From contig JAQWFW010000021.1 in the NCBI GenBank assembly GCA_029238515.1, positions 1-53,503 of the forward strand: a DNA stretch of 53,503 nt, read 5' to 3'. The stretch comes from Flavobacteriaceae bacterium. Its GTDB lineage: Bacteria > Bacteroidota > Bacteroidia > Flavobacteriales > Flavobacteriaceae. The notes beneath the pieces were generated by a model. That model had not been told where the DNA came from. It made no database searches and worked only from the letters and a program-made list of their open reading frames with translations. Each line of letters starts with the position of its first letter. The stretch's first letter is position 1. Positions 7,960 through 15,502 of the stretch are shown in pieces. The position numbers and the translations under genes are program-made.

Positions 7960-8754
7960 CTAATTATCAGCTAAATTATTGGCCTTAAATTCGATTAACT
8001 TTTCTTGCAAATACTGAAGAATTTCTACATCACTTCTGTTGGTGCAGCGCATTTGAAAGTTATCATCATCAGAACAAAAGAAATAAAATTCTGCGTGTAG
8101 CTCCTCTACGAGATCTTCTTGTTTAAAAAGTTCGGGGCCCACAACCTCTTTGATGTGGGTCAAAATATTTTTATCCTTTTCGAACTTTACGACACGTTTG
8201 AGTTTTTTGGTACGTCCAGTAATTTTATTCAAAAATTTATTGAAATTAATCATGGCATAGGGAAAGCCCAAATACACCATTTTTCCATAATCAGCTTCAT
8301 AAACTCGGCTTTCTGCTTGTGTTTTTCGTACCCCTGTGTAACCAGGAATTCCTACATCATAAAAGTCCAAAGGACGCTCTGCATCAGAGTTTGTAATGTC
8401 TGAATTTAAATCACCCGTCAGGATTTTTCCTATGGTTACCTCATCAAGTTCTGTGACAGAGTCCTCCAAGTTTACTTCAATAAAATTGTTTTCAATCATT
8501 TTTGCAGTAATGACCACAAACTTGGGCATATACTGAATGGATGAAAAATATAAAGAGTCGGACAATTTTCCTTTTATGGTAAACTCCCCTTTTTGATTTG
8601 TAGTGGCATAGCGATATGCCGTCTTGTTGATAACGTGAACACCCTCCACATTGCCATCAGCTTTGATAATTCCTGAAAATTCACGCGTCTGTGCGTGGAT
8701 TATTGTTGAAAAAAACAGCAGCAATATGGAAATTCTGGAGAAATAAAAAATCAA
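7960..8754 (-). CDS. Secreted/envelope protein with carboxypeptidase-like regulatory domain
   Basis: A 264-residue exported protein: the N-terminus IFYFSRISILLLFFSTIIHAQ is a signal peptide with an AxA-like cleavage end. It is followed by a CarboxypepD-reg-like beta domain (about residues 25-110: FSGIIKADGNVEGVHVINKTAYRYATTNQKGEFTIKG), which is common in Bacteroidota envelope proteins. The C-terminal half, beginning LDEVTIGKILTGDLNSDITN, is a conserved-looking but unnamed region with many charged residues and no catalytic motif I recognise. The start is a TTG at 8754; no upstream in-frame ATG is seen. It is divergent from peptidase E. Function unknown; periplasmic or outer-membrane association is inferred. 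Confidence 0.75.
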   Translation of the reverse strand: MIFYFSRISILLLFFSTIIHAQTREFSGIIKADGNVEGVHVINKTAYRYATTNQKGEFTIKGKLSDSLYFSSIQYMPKFVVITAKMIENNFIEVNLEDSVTELDEVTIGKILTGDLNSDITNSDAERPLDFYDVGIPGYTGVRKTQAESRVYEADYGKMVYLGFPYAMINFNKFLNKITGRTKKLKRVVKFEKDKNILTHIKEVVGPELFKQEDLVEELHAEFYFFCSDDDNFQMRCTNRSDVEILQYLQEKLIEFKANNLADN

Positions 8755-8819
8755 AATGGTTCGTTTTATTTTGTATAAATTTACAAAAGAAAAAACGTTG
8801 TGCCAATAAAATCACTTAA

Positions 8820-9527
8820 ATGAAAAAACTTCTCATTGCCAGCACCTCAACATTACATGGAAGTGCATACCTCGCTTATCTATTGGATGAATTAACTGTT
8901 TTTTTTCAATCAACAGAAACCATTGTTTTTATTCCTTATGCACGTCCTAGTGGTTTAAGTCATGATGCATACACAAAAATTGCTGAAACTGCATTTCAAA
9001 AAATTAATAAAAAGATTGTTGGTCTTCACGAATTTGATGACCCAATCCAAGCACTCAAAGATGCTGAAGGAATTTTTGTAGGAGGAGGCAATAGCTTTGT
9101 TTTGGTCGATCAGTTACATCGAAAAAATATCATGAATACACTACGGTCTGTTGTCAATTCTGGTACACCCTACTTGGGGACAAGTGCCGGTAGTAATATT
9201 TGTGGAATTTCAATGGGTACCTCAAACGATATGCCTATTGTGCATCCACCTAGCTTCGAAACGCTTGGTGTAATCCCGTTTAATATCAACCCACATTATT
9301 TGGACCCTCTTCTCGAAAGCAAACACATGGGCGAAACAAGAGCAACACGCATCAAAGAATTTCATTTTTTCAATACTCAAGCTGTTGTGGGCTTACGCGA
9401 AGGGAGTTTTTTAGAAGTTATTGGAGAACAAATTGTATTGAAAGGACCGCTAAATGCACGAGTTTTTGAACACCACAAAGCACCGTACGAAATAAGTTCT
9501 GGAACAGATTTGAGTGATTTACATTGA
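8820..9527 (+). CDS. pepE: Dipeptidase E (peptidase S51, alpha-aspartyl dipeptidase)
   Basis: A 235-residue cytoplasmic serine peptidase of the S51 family that hydrolyses Asp-X dipeptides. The nucleophile motif GTSAGSN places the serine at about residue 122, preceded by the GIFVGGGNSFVLVDQLH strand-turn. The INPHYLDP segment supplies the catalytic His region, as in Salmonella PepE. Length and domain layout are normal. ATG 8820 is the only sensible start. It ends three bases before the convergent GNAT gene. Confidence 0.92.
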   Translation: MKKLLIASTSTLHGSAYLAYLLDELTVFFQSTETIVFIPYARPSGLSHDAYTKIAETAFQKINKKIVGLHEFDDPIQALKDAEGIFVGGGNSFVLVDQLHRKNIMNTLRSVVNSGTPYLGTSAGSNICGISMGTSNDMPIVHPPSFETLGVIPFNINPHYLDPLLESKHMGETRATRIKEFHFFNTQAVVGLREGSFLEVIGEQIVLKGPLNARVFEHHKAPYEISSGTDLSDLH

Positions 9528-9530
9528 GCG

Positions 9531-9950
9531 CTAAAGGGATTTTAAAAAGTGAAATCCTAATTTCTTATAGCCTTCTTTTTGGTAAAACTTATGGGATAAA
9601 ATATTTTCGACATAGGTGTTGAGTTCTATGGTTTCATAACCCTTTTCTCTAACATAATTTTCAATCCAAGCCATCAACTGACTACCAAGGCCTTGATTTC
9701 TGAATGCTTCTTCGATACAAACATGATCGACCTCAACACTTCGACCAGAGTAATGTCGCGTACAAAACCATAGACCAGCAACTCCTATAAGCTGATGATG
9801 GTTATATACCCCAACACACTCATAATTTTGAGTAGTCATTTCCTGTAGGCGCTGCAAAAGGACTGTATCTGAAACAGAATCTTTTGCCATTTTTTTGACT
9901 AATGACAATATTGAACCGATTTGATGGCTTGGAATAATTTTAAATTCCAT
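9531..9950 (-). CDS. GNAT-family N-acetyltransferase
   Basis: A 139-residue single-domain GNAT enzyme. The acetyl-CoA pyrophosphate loop is visible as FRNQGLGSQLMAWIENYVREKG (R-x-x-G-x-G), preceded by the VDHVCIEEAF strand and followed by IELNTYVENILSHKFYQKEGYKKLGFHF, the usual C-terminal GNAT pattern. The ATG at 9950 is chosen over a TTG seven codons upstream, because the promoter octamer at 9969-9976 overlaps that TTG. Its substrate cannot be told from the sequence. It is convergent with pepE and divergent from the M48 protease gene. Confidence 0.87.
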   Translation of the reverse strand: MEFKIIPSHQIGSILSLVKKMAKDSVSDTVLLQRLQEMTTQNYECVGVYNHHQLIGVAGLWFCTRHYSGRSVEVDHVCIEEAFRNQGLGSQLMAWIENYVREKGYETIELNTYVENILSHKFYQKEGYKKLGFHFLKSL

Positions 9951-9968
9951 CGTATATTTATTTAAATT

Positions 9969-9976
9969 CAAAAATA
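9969..9976 (-). promoter_or_regulatory. TANNTTTG promoter octamer of the GNAT gene
   Basis: TATTTTTG on the minus strand lies 18 bases before ATG 9950, a normal distance for a flavobacterial promoter. It argues against translation starting at the TTG at 9971. Confidence 0.5.
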
Positions 9977-10050
9977 CAACATAATTTTTTGTGACTTTTT
10001 TTAAAAAGTTGTGTCTTATACTATAGAGATTAATTTATAATTTTTACAAT

Positions 10051-10818
10051 ATGTTACGTGGAGGAAGAAAAATAAGGTTAATGATTGGCGCAGGACTTGT
10101 GCTTTTTGCGGTCGTCAAATATTGTGCTAGCGCAGAAATCAATCCATATACCAATGAAAAACAACATATTGGGCTCAGCGAGTCTGAAGAAATTATCATG
10201 GGGTTGAATGCAGCACCACAGATGGCACAACAACATGGCGGACTATCCCCAGACAAACAGTATCAAGCAGCTGTTGACCGTGTTGGTCACAAACTTGTAA
10301 ACAGTAGTATAGCAAAAGAGAGTAACTATAAATTTGAGTTTCATTTGTTGGCCGATGAACGAACAATAAACGCTTTTGCTCTCCCAGGTGGACAAATTTT
10401 TATTACCTATGCTCTATTTTCAAAACTTGAAAATATCGATCAATTGGCAGGTGTTCTTGGACACGAAATTGGGCATGTTTTAGGACGACACTCTGCCGAA
10501 CGAATTGCAAAAGACGGACTAACCCAAGGCATATTGAGCGGATTAGCCGTTGGCGTAGACCCATCTGATGCACAAAGTGCGGCGGCAGTTGCACAACTTA
10601 TTAATATGAAATATGGTCGAGACGATGAACTTCAAAGCGATGAACTTGGTGTACAGTTTATGATTCAAGCAGGTTATGATCCTCATGCATTAATTGGTGT
10701 TATGAAAATTTTAAAATCCGCTGCTGGACCCAACCGAACTCCTGAATTTCAAAGCACACACCCTGATCCAGAAAATCGAGTTGAAAAAATAAAACAAGCC
10801 ATAAAGAAATATCAATAG
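10051..10818 (+). CDS. M48-family metallopeptidase
   Basis: A 255-residue zinc peptidase. The N-terminus (RKIRLMIGAGLVLFAVVKYC) is a signal/anchor helix, placing the catalytic domain in the periplasm. The HEIGH zinc motif is at residues 138-142 within LAGVLGHEIGHVLGRHSAERI. The third-ligand region is DELQSDELGVQFMIQAGYDP, and the C-terminus carries STHPDPENRVEKIK, all typical of the LoiP/BepA-like M48 group that degrades or matures outer-membrane proteins. There is no TPR extension, unlike BepA, so it resembles LoiP/YcaL. It stands alone between the GNAT and gpmI genes. Confidence 0.92.
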   Translation: MLRGGRKIRLMIGAGLVLFAVVKYCASAEINPYTNEKQHIGLSESEEIIMGLNAAPQMAQQHGGLSPDKQYQAAVDRVGHKLVNSSIAKESNYKFEFHLLADERTINAFALPGGQIFITYALFSKLENIDQLAGVLGHEIGHVLGRHSAERIAKDGLTQGILSGLAVGVDPSDAQSAAAVAQLINMKYGRDDELQSDELGVQFMIQAGYDPHALIGVMKILKSAAGPNRTPEFQSTHPDPENRVEKIKQAIKKYQ

Positions 10819-10868
10819 CTAAACACTAAAGTTACATCAATCACTCCATTTAAAACTTAAAAACTTCT

Positions 10869-10876
10869 TATCTTTG
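10869..10876 (+). promoter_or_regulatory. TANNTTTG promoter octamer of gpmI
   Basis: TATCTTTG lies 17 bases upstream of the gpmI ATG. No TTG is found at the expected -33 position. Confidence 0.5.
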
Positions 10877-10893
10877 GGCCAAGACCAACACAA

Positions 10894-12411
10894 ATGAATA
10901 AGAAAGTAATTTTAATGATTTTGGACGGCTGGGGAACATCACCAGATCCAAAAGTATCTGCGATTGATCATGCCAACACACCATTTATTGATAATTTATA
11001 TAATTCTTATGCGCACGCAAGCTTAAGAACCGACGGATTACACGTGGGCTTGCCAGAAGGGCAAATGGGCAACAGCGAAGTAGGCCATATGAATCTTGGT
11101 GCAGGACGAATTGTTTATCAAGATTTAGCAAAAATCAATTTGGCAGTAACCAATAAAACTCTAGGTTCAGAAGCTGTTTTAAAAGAAGCTATAGCTTATG
11201 CAAAAACAAACAACAAACCCATTCATTTACTCGGTCTATTGAGTGATGGAGGTGTACATTCGCACATCAATCATCTCTTCGGACTTTTAGATACTTTAGA
11301 AGAAAATAAGATTGAAAAAGCATTTGTCCATGCATTTACAGACGGTAGAGATGTTGATCCAAAATCGGGATTTGGTTTTGTAACAGAACTCGAATCAAGA
11401 CTGGAAGACTCACCAGCACAACTTGCAACAGTCACAGGACGTTACTACGCAATGGATAGAGACAAGCGCTGGGAACGAACAAAACTGGCCTACGACGCCC
11501 TAGTGCATGGTCAAGGAGAATATTCAGAACATTTAACTTCAAGCATCAATAAAAGTTATGATGAAGATGTTACGGATGAATTTTTAAAACCCATCATTGC
11601 TGTCGATAAAAATAATGAACCCGTTGCTCAAATTAAAGATGGTGATGTGGTATTGTTTTTTAATTTTAGAACGGATCGTGGTCGGCAATTGACCGAAGCA
11701 TTGAGTCAAAAAGATTTTCATGAATACAACATGCATGCACTGGATTTGAAGTATGTCACCATGACAAATTATGATGATAATTTCAAAAATATTGATGTGA
11801 TTTTCAACAAAGAAAACCTAGAAAATACTTTGGGAGAAGTGCTTGAAGCGGATGGAAAAACACAGTTACGCATTGCAGAAACAGAAAAATATCCACATGT
11901 TACATTTTTCTTTTCTGGGGGCAGAGAAACTGCTTTCAATGGAGAAACACGCATACTAAAAAACTCACCCAAAGTACCTACATACGATCTTAAACCAGAA
12001 ATGAGTGCATACGAATTACGTGATGCTTTGATCCCAGTATTGAAAGAAGAAAAAACAGATTTTGTTTGTTTGAATTTTGCCAATGGAGATATGGTTGGGC
12101 ATACTGGAGTAATGGAAGCAGCTATACAGGCCTGTGAAGCGGTTGATGAATGTGTAAAAGACGTCGTAAATTGTGCCTTAAATCACGACTACACTACCTT
12201 ATTGATTGCCGATCATGGAAACTGTGAAACCATGATCAATCCAGATGGTTCTCCGCATACAGCGCATACCACAAATCCTGTTCCGATTATTCTTATTGAC
12301 AAAGATTTAAAGCATATAGAAAATGGGGTTTTGGGCGATATGGCACCTACTATTTTAAAGCTCATAGGCATAGATCCACCGTTAGAAATGAATCAAAAAT
12401 CACTGGTTTAA
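10894..12411 (+). CDS. gpmI: 2,3-bisphosphoglycerate-independent phosphoglycerate mutase
   Basis: Cytoplasmic Mn2+-dependent glycolytic enzyme that interconverts 3- and 2-phosphoglycerate. The 505-residue length is typical of iPGM. The N-terminus carries the first metal Asp (ILDGWG, Asp11), and the phosphoryl-accepting Ser is at about 61 in GQMGNSEVGHMNLGAGR. The inserted transferase domain (HLLGLLSDGGVHSH, HAFTDGRDVDP, TGRYYAMDRDKRWER) and the C-terminal alkaline-phosphatase-like metal motifs (FANGDMVGHTG, IADHGNCE, PHTAHTTNPVP) follow in the normal order. It is monocistronic by appearance, with its own promoter octamer. Confidence 0.97.
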   Translation: MNKKVILMILDGWGTSPDPKVSAIDHANTPFIDNLYNSYAHASLRTDGLHVGLPEGQMGNSEVGHMNLGAGRIVYQDLAKINLAVTNKTLGSEAVLKEAIAYAKTNNKPIHLLGLLSDGGVHSHINHLFGLLDTLEENKIEKAFVHAFTDGRDVDPKSGFGFVTELESRLEDSPAQLATVTGRYYAMDRDKRWERTKLAYDALVHGQGEYSEHLTSSINKSYDEDVTDEFLKPIIAVDKNNEPVAQIKDGDVVLFFNFRTDRGRQLTEALSQKDFHEYNMHALDLKYVTMTNYDDNFKNIDVIFNKENLENTLGEVLEADGKTQLRIAETEKYPHVTFFFSGGRETAFNGETRILKNSPKVPTYDLKPEMSAYELRDALIPVLKEEKTDFVCLNFANGDMVGHTGVMEAAIQACEAVDECVKDVVNCALNHDYTTLLIADHGNCETMINPDGSPHTAHTTNPVPIILIDKDLKHIENGVLGDMAPTILKLIGIDPPLEMNQKSLV

Positions 12412-12449
12412 AACTGCATAAATTTTAGAATCAAACTAAAGTTTTTAAG

Positions 12450-12457
12450 TATCTTTG
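12450..12457 (+). promoter_or_regulatory. TANNTTTG promoter octamer of map
   Basis: TATCTTTG ends nine bases before ATG 12467, leaving at most a few untranslated bases. It also rules out the upstream TTG (12455), which overlaps the octamer, as a start. Confidence 0.5.
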
Positions 12458-12466
12458 TGCTTTCAA

Positions 12467-13282
12467 ATGAAGATGCTTAATTTAAAAACTGCCGAAGAAA
12501 TTGAACTCATTCGTGAGAGCGCCCTCATTGTGTCCAAAACACTTGGAATGCTCACCACAGAGGTTCAACCTGGGGTAACAACTTTACACCTCGATGCATT
12601 GGCAGAAACGTTCATAAGAGATCATGGGGCCGAACCTGGTTTTTTGGGACTTTATGATTTTCCAAACACACTTTGCATGAGCCCAAATGAACAAGTTGTT
12701 CATGGTATTCCAAACGACACGCCACTAAAAGAAGGAGATATCATTTCTATTGACTGTGGAGCCCTAAAAAATGGATTTTATGGCGATCATGCATACACTT
12801 TTGCAGTGGGTGAAATTTCATCAAAAACACAAAAACTTTTGGAAGTAACTAAAGCATCGCTTTATGAAGGTATTAGAGCATTCAAAAAAAATAATCGCGT
12901 TGGTGATGTAGGATTTGCTATTCAAAATTATTGTGAATCTTTTGGATATGGTGTGGTAAGAGAACTTGTTGGTCATGGCCTAGGGCGTGTGATGCACGAG
13001 GAACCTGAAATGCCAAATTATGGAAGAAGAGGACGTGGCAAAAAATTTGTAGATGGCATGGTAGTTGCCATCGAACCCATGATCAATATGGGTACGCACC
13101 GCATCAAACAACACAGCGACGGTTGGACCATCACAACAAAAGATAATCTACCCAGCGCACATTTTGAGCACAACATTGCACTTGTCGACGGAAAACCAGA
13201 ACTATTATCAACATTTGCATACATCAATGAAGTACTTGGTATAGAAACTGATGAAGAAGTAGAATTTAGAATTCGAAAATAA
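12467..13282 (+). CDS. map: Type I methionine aminopeptidase
   Basis: Removes the initiator Met from nascent proteins. With the start at ATG 12467 (271 residues) the five metal ligands fall at Asp96, Asp107, His170, Glu203 and Glu234, almost exactly the E. coli numbering. The substrate-gating His is in VVHGIPN. There is no N-terminal zinc-finger extension, so it is the plain bacterial type Ia form. A second ATG at 12473 is an equally possible start. The promoter octamer at 12450-12457 makes the transcript nearly leaderless. The DUF3050 gene follows after six bases and is probably cotranscribed. Confidence 0.96.
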   Translation: MKMLNLKTAEEIELIRESALIVSKTLGMLTTEVQPGVTTLHLDALAETFIRDHGAEPGFLGLYDFPNTLCMSPNEQVVHGIPNDTPLKEGDIISIDCGALKNGFYGDHAYTFAVGEISSKTQKLLEVTKASLYEGIRAFKKNNRVGDVGFAIQNYCESFGYGVVRELVGHGLGRVMHEEPEMPNYGRRGRGKKFVDGMVVAIEPMINMGTHRIKQHSDGWTITTKDNLPSAHFEHNIALVDGKPELLSTFAYINEVLGIETDEEVEFRIRK

Positions 13283-13288
13283 TACCCT

Positions 13289-14083
13289 ATGAAATCCATT
13301 GAAAACATAGAACAAGAGCTCACGGATTTGAGAATACAAATCAATGAGCATCCACTTTACAAAACTCTTGAAACCATAGATGACGTAAAAAAGTTTATGG
13401 AAATTCATGTTTTTGCGGTGTGGGATTTTATGTCTTTGCTTAAAGCACTTCAGAACTTATTGACCAACAACAGTGTTCCTTGGACACCAAAAGGATATGG
13501 GGAAGCGGCACGATTTATTAATGAAATTGTGATGGGTGAAGAGAGTGATATCAATGAACTTGGCGAAGCGAAAAGCCACTTCGAAATGTACATTGATGCG
13601 ATGAATCAAATTCAAGCAGATACTTCAACAATAAATGAATTTATCAGCTCAATAAAACAAGGACAATCCATTGAAGTTACACTAAGCAAACATCAATTGG
13701 ATGATAAAATATGTGCGTTTATCAATTTTACATTTGACGTTATAAAAGGTGGAAAAGAACACTGTATTGCTTCGGCCTTTACATTTGGTAGAGAAGATGT
13801 GATTCCAGATATGTTTTTGGAAATTATTCAGCAATCAAAAACTAGTGAAGACGATAACCGTTACAGCAAATTGCTTTATTACTTGAACCGTCACATAGAA
13901 ATCGATGGCGATGAACATGGTCCAATCTCACTAAAAATGGTTGAAACACTTTGTGGAGATGATGCGCAAAAATGGAATGAAACTCTTGAAATTGCAAAAC
14001 AAGCACTGCATCATCGTTTGGAACTTTGGAGCCACATCCATGAGATCATACTACTCAATAAAAAAATTGCTATTAGTCATTAG
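13289..14083 (+). CDS. DUF3050 family protein, heme-oxygenase-like helical fold
   Basis: A 264-residue, all-helical, cytoplasmic protein of the DUF3050 family, which I recall as having a heme-oxygenase-like fold (recollection, not a search result). Candidate metal-binding residues cluster in two places: Glu38, His40 and Asp46 in MEIHVFAVWDFM, and His202, Glu204, Asp208, Glu209 and His210 in NRHIEIDGDEHGP. This resembles the carboxylate/His pattern of heme-oxygenase-like oxidases. A conserved AFTFGREDVIPDMF helix lies between them. No signal peptide. It is six bases downstream of map and four bases short of the convergent apbE stop. The reaction is not known. Confidence 0.8.
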   Translation: MKSIENIEQELTDLRIQINEHPLYKTLETIDDVKKFMEIHVFAVWDFMSLLKALQNLLTNNSVPWTPKGYGEAARFINEIVMGEESDINELGEAKSHFEMYIDAMNQIQADTSTINEFISSIKQGQSIEVTLSKHQLDDKICAFINFTFDVIKGGKEHCIASAFTFGREDVIPDMFLEIIQQSKTSEDDNRYSKLLYYLNRHIEIDGDEHGPISLKMVETLCGDDAQKWNETLEIAKQALHHRLELWSHIHEIILLNKKIAISH

Positions 14084-14086
14084 AGT

Positions 14087-15049
14087 TTAAAACCCATTAA
14101 ACGATTTAAACTCGAGTTCTTTATTTTCATTTTCAAAAATAATATGAACTTTAAGTTCGGGGTGGTTTTCTAAAAACCTTGACATTTCATTTACATTCAT
14201 GGTTTGAAGTGCAGTAGCATATGCATCTGCAATCATACAGTTTTTGGCAATTACTGACACACTTAAAATATTTGTTTTGCTAGGATAACCCGATTGAGTG
14301 TCAATAATATGAGTATACTGTCGTCCATTTTGATCTATTTTATATTTTCTATAAGTACCTGAAGTTGCCATGGCTTCGTTGATTAGAACAACAGTATCGA
14401 GATAAGGAATATCACTTTGGACGTTAGGGTTTTGAACACCAATATTCCATGGGGCATTTTTAATAGAATTTATACCATAACAAACTATTTCTCCTCCAAT
14501 TTCGACTAGAAAATTTTCAACTTTTTTACGCTTTAAAAATTGACCAATCCTGTCCACAGCATATCCTTTTGCGATGGCATTAAAATCTATTTTTGTAGCT
14601 TTTGGCTTTGTAATATCTAACCCATTAATTGAAACCTGATCGAGTCCAACAGATTGCATTAAGGTCTTAATTTTTAAACTATCCAATTGTTCAATTTTAC
14701 CTTCAGGGCCAAAATCCCATGCGTTAACAACGGCGCCTATGGTAGGATCAAAACGACCATTTGTTTGCTTAAAAACGACCTTTGATGCTTCAAAAACAGT
14801 TTTGAACTGAGAATCAATTTTTGTCGTTCTGTTTTTATTTACTTTGGATATAATAGAATTTGGTATATACGTAGACATTGAGCGATTGATGTCGTGAAAA
14901 ATGTCATCAAATTCATCTTTAAAATTTCCTGAACTGTCGTAAATTATGGTGTATGTTGTTCCAAAAACAGCACCAGAATTTCGCTGTTGTGTAGTAGTGT
15001 TTTGACAAGAAAGAAAGAGTAATAAAACAAAAAAAGCTAGATTTTTCAT
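14087..15049 (-). CDS. apbE: FAD:protein FMN transferase (ApbE), lipoprotein
   Basis: Periplasmic Mg2+-dependent enzyme that attaches FMN from FAD to Thr residues of target proteins, here most likely NqrB and NqrC encoded just upstream. The 320-residue product has a lipoprotein signal with the lipobox cysteine at residue 15 (LFLSCQN). Typical segments follow: GTTYTIIYDS, FDPTIGAVVNAWDFGP, IDFNAIAKGYAVDRIGQFL, LVEIGGEIVCYG and the C-terminal TSGTYRKYKIDQNGRQYTHIIDTQSGYPS with the metal and FAD residues. It lies ten bases after the uncharacterised gene downstream of nqrF, on the same strand. Confidence 0.95.
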   Translation of the reverse strand: MKNLAFFVLLLFLSCQNTTTQQRNSGAVFGTTYTIIYDSSGNFKDEFDDIFHDINRSMSTYIPNSIISKVNKNRTTKIDSQFKTVFEASKVVFKQTNGRFDPTIGAVVNAWDFGPEGKIEQLDSLKIKTLMQSVGLDQVSINGLDITKPKATKIDFNAIAKGYAVDRIGQFLKRKKVENFLVEIGGEIVCYGINSIKNAPWNIGVQNPNVQSDIPYLDTVVLINEAMATSGTYRKYKIDQNGRQYTHIIDTQSGYPSKTNILSVSVIAKNCMIADAYATALQTMNVNEMSRFLENHPELKVHIIFENENKELEFKSFNGF

Positions 15050-15059
15050 TGTAGTTTGA

Positions 15060-15437
15060 TTAGTTCATATGAGATTCGATAACCTGAATTCCATTATATT
15101 CAATTAAGTATTCTTCATTGAGGTATATAGGCAAATCTTCGCCTTTTGGATTACCAACAGCTACACCAGCATAAAGTACTTTTGCTTCTTTTTCAAAAGC
15201 GTGTTTCTTGAATGTTTCCATCCAAACTACATCATAATTGTTTGGGTTTTCTGGTAGTTTCACTACGCGCACAATCACAAAAAAATATTGATTGTTTTTA
15301 TCAATACACACAAATTGTGGGTGTTTTTTCAATTTGCTATTGATGGCCACAAATTCGAATCCTCTAGACTCCAAATCCTTACCAACATGGTTCATGCCTA
15401 AGTTGTGCAGTTCTTGCTTTGAAAGTGGTTTTGACAT
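15060..15437 (-). CDS. Uncharacterised protein between nqrF and apbE, degenerate nuclease-like
   Basis: A 125-residue soluble protein with no signal peptide or membrane segment. Similar flavobacterial proteins are sometimes labelled NQR subunit F by neighbourhood, which is not supported here: no Fe-S, flavin or NADH motif is present. The N-terminal pattern LGMNHVGKDLESRGFEFVAIN, then HPQFVCIDKNNQYFFVIVRVV (about 39-59), looks like the helix and beta core of the PD-(D/E)xK/YraN fold. Pro40-Gln41 stands in the PD position and Val-Ile-Val-Arg (54-57) replaces the ExK, so it should be catalytically dead if homologous. ATG 15437 is preferred; the longer reading frame would start inside the terminator. 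It is separated from nqrF by a strong terminator and leads into apbE. Confidence 0.8.
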   Translation of the reverse strand: MSKPLSKQELHNLGMNHVGKDLESRGFEFVAINSKLKKHPQFVCIDKNNQYFFVIVRVVKLPENPNNYDVVWMETFKKHAFEKEAKVLYAGVAVGNPKGEDLPIYLNEEYLIEYNGIQVIESHMN

Positions 15438-15450
15438 GATGTAAAAATAC

Positions 15451-15480
15451 AAAAAGCCCAACAGACATGTTGGGCTTTTT
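15451..15480 (-). terminator. Intrinsic terminator after nqrF
   Basis: A perfect 12-bp stem (AAAAAGCCCAAC paired with GTTGGGCTTTTT) with a 6-base loop, followed on the minus strand by further T-rich sequence. It ends the nqr operon and separates it from the small gene and apbE, although readthrough could still feed apbE. Confidence 0.88.
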
Positions 15481-15502
15481 TAGTTAATAGAAAGATAATT
15501 TT

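Noticed and set aside
15438-15461. Upstream extension of the small gene before apbE
   Set aside because: The longer start lies in the nqrF terminator stem; ATG 15437 is a better start.
15451-15480. Palindrome considered as an operator
   Set aside because: Position just after nqrF, the GC-rich stem centre and T-rich ends fit an intrinsic terminator.
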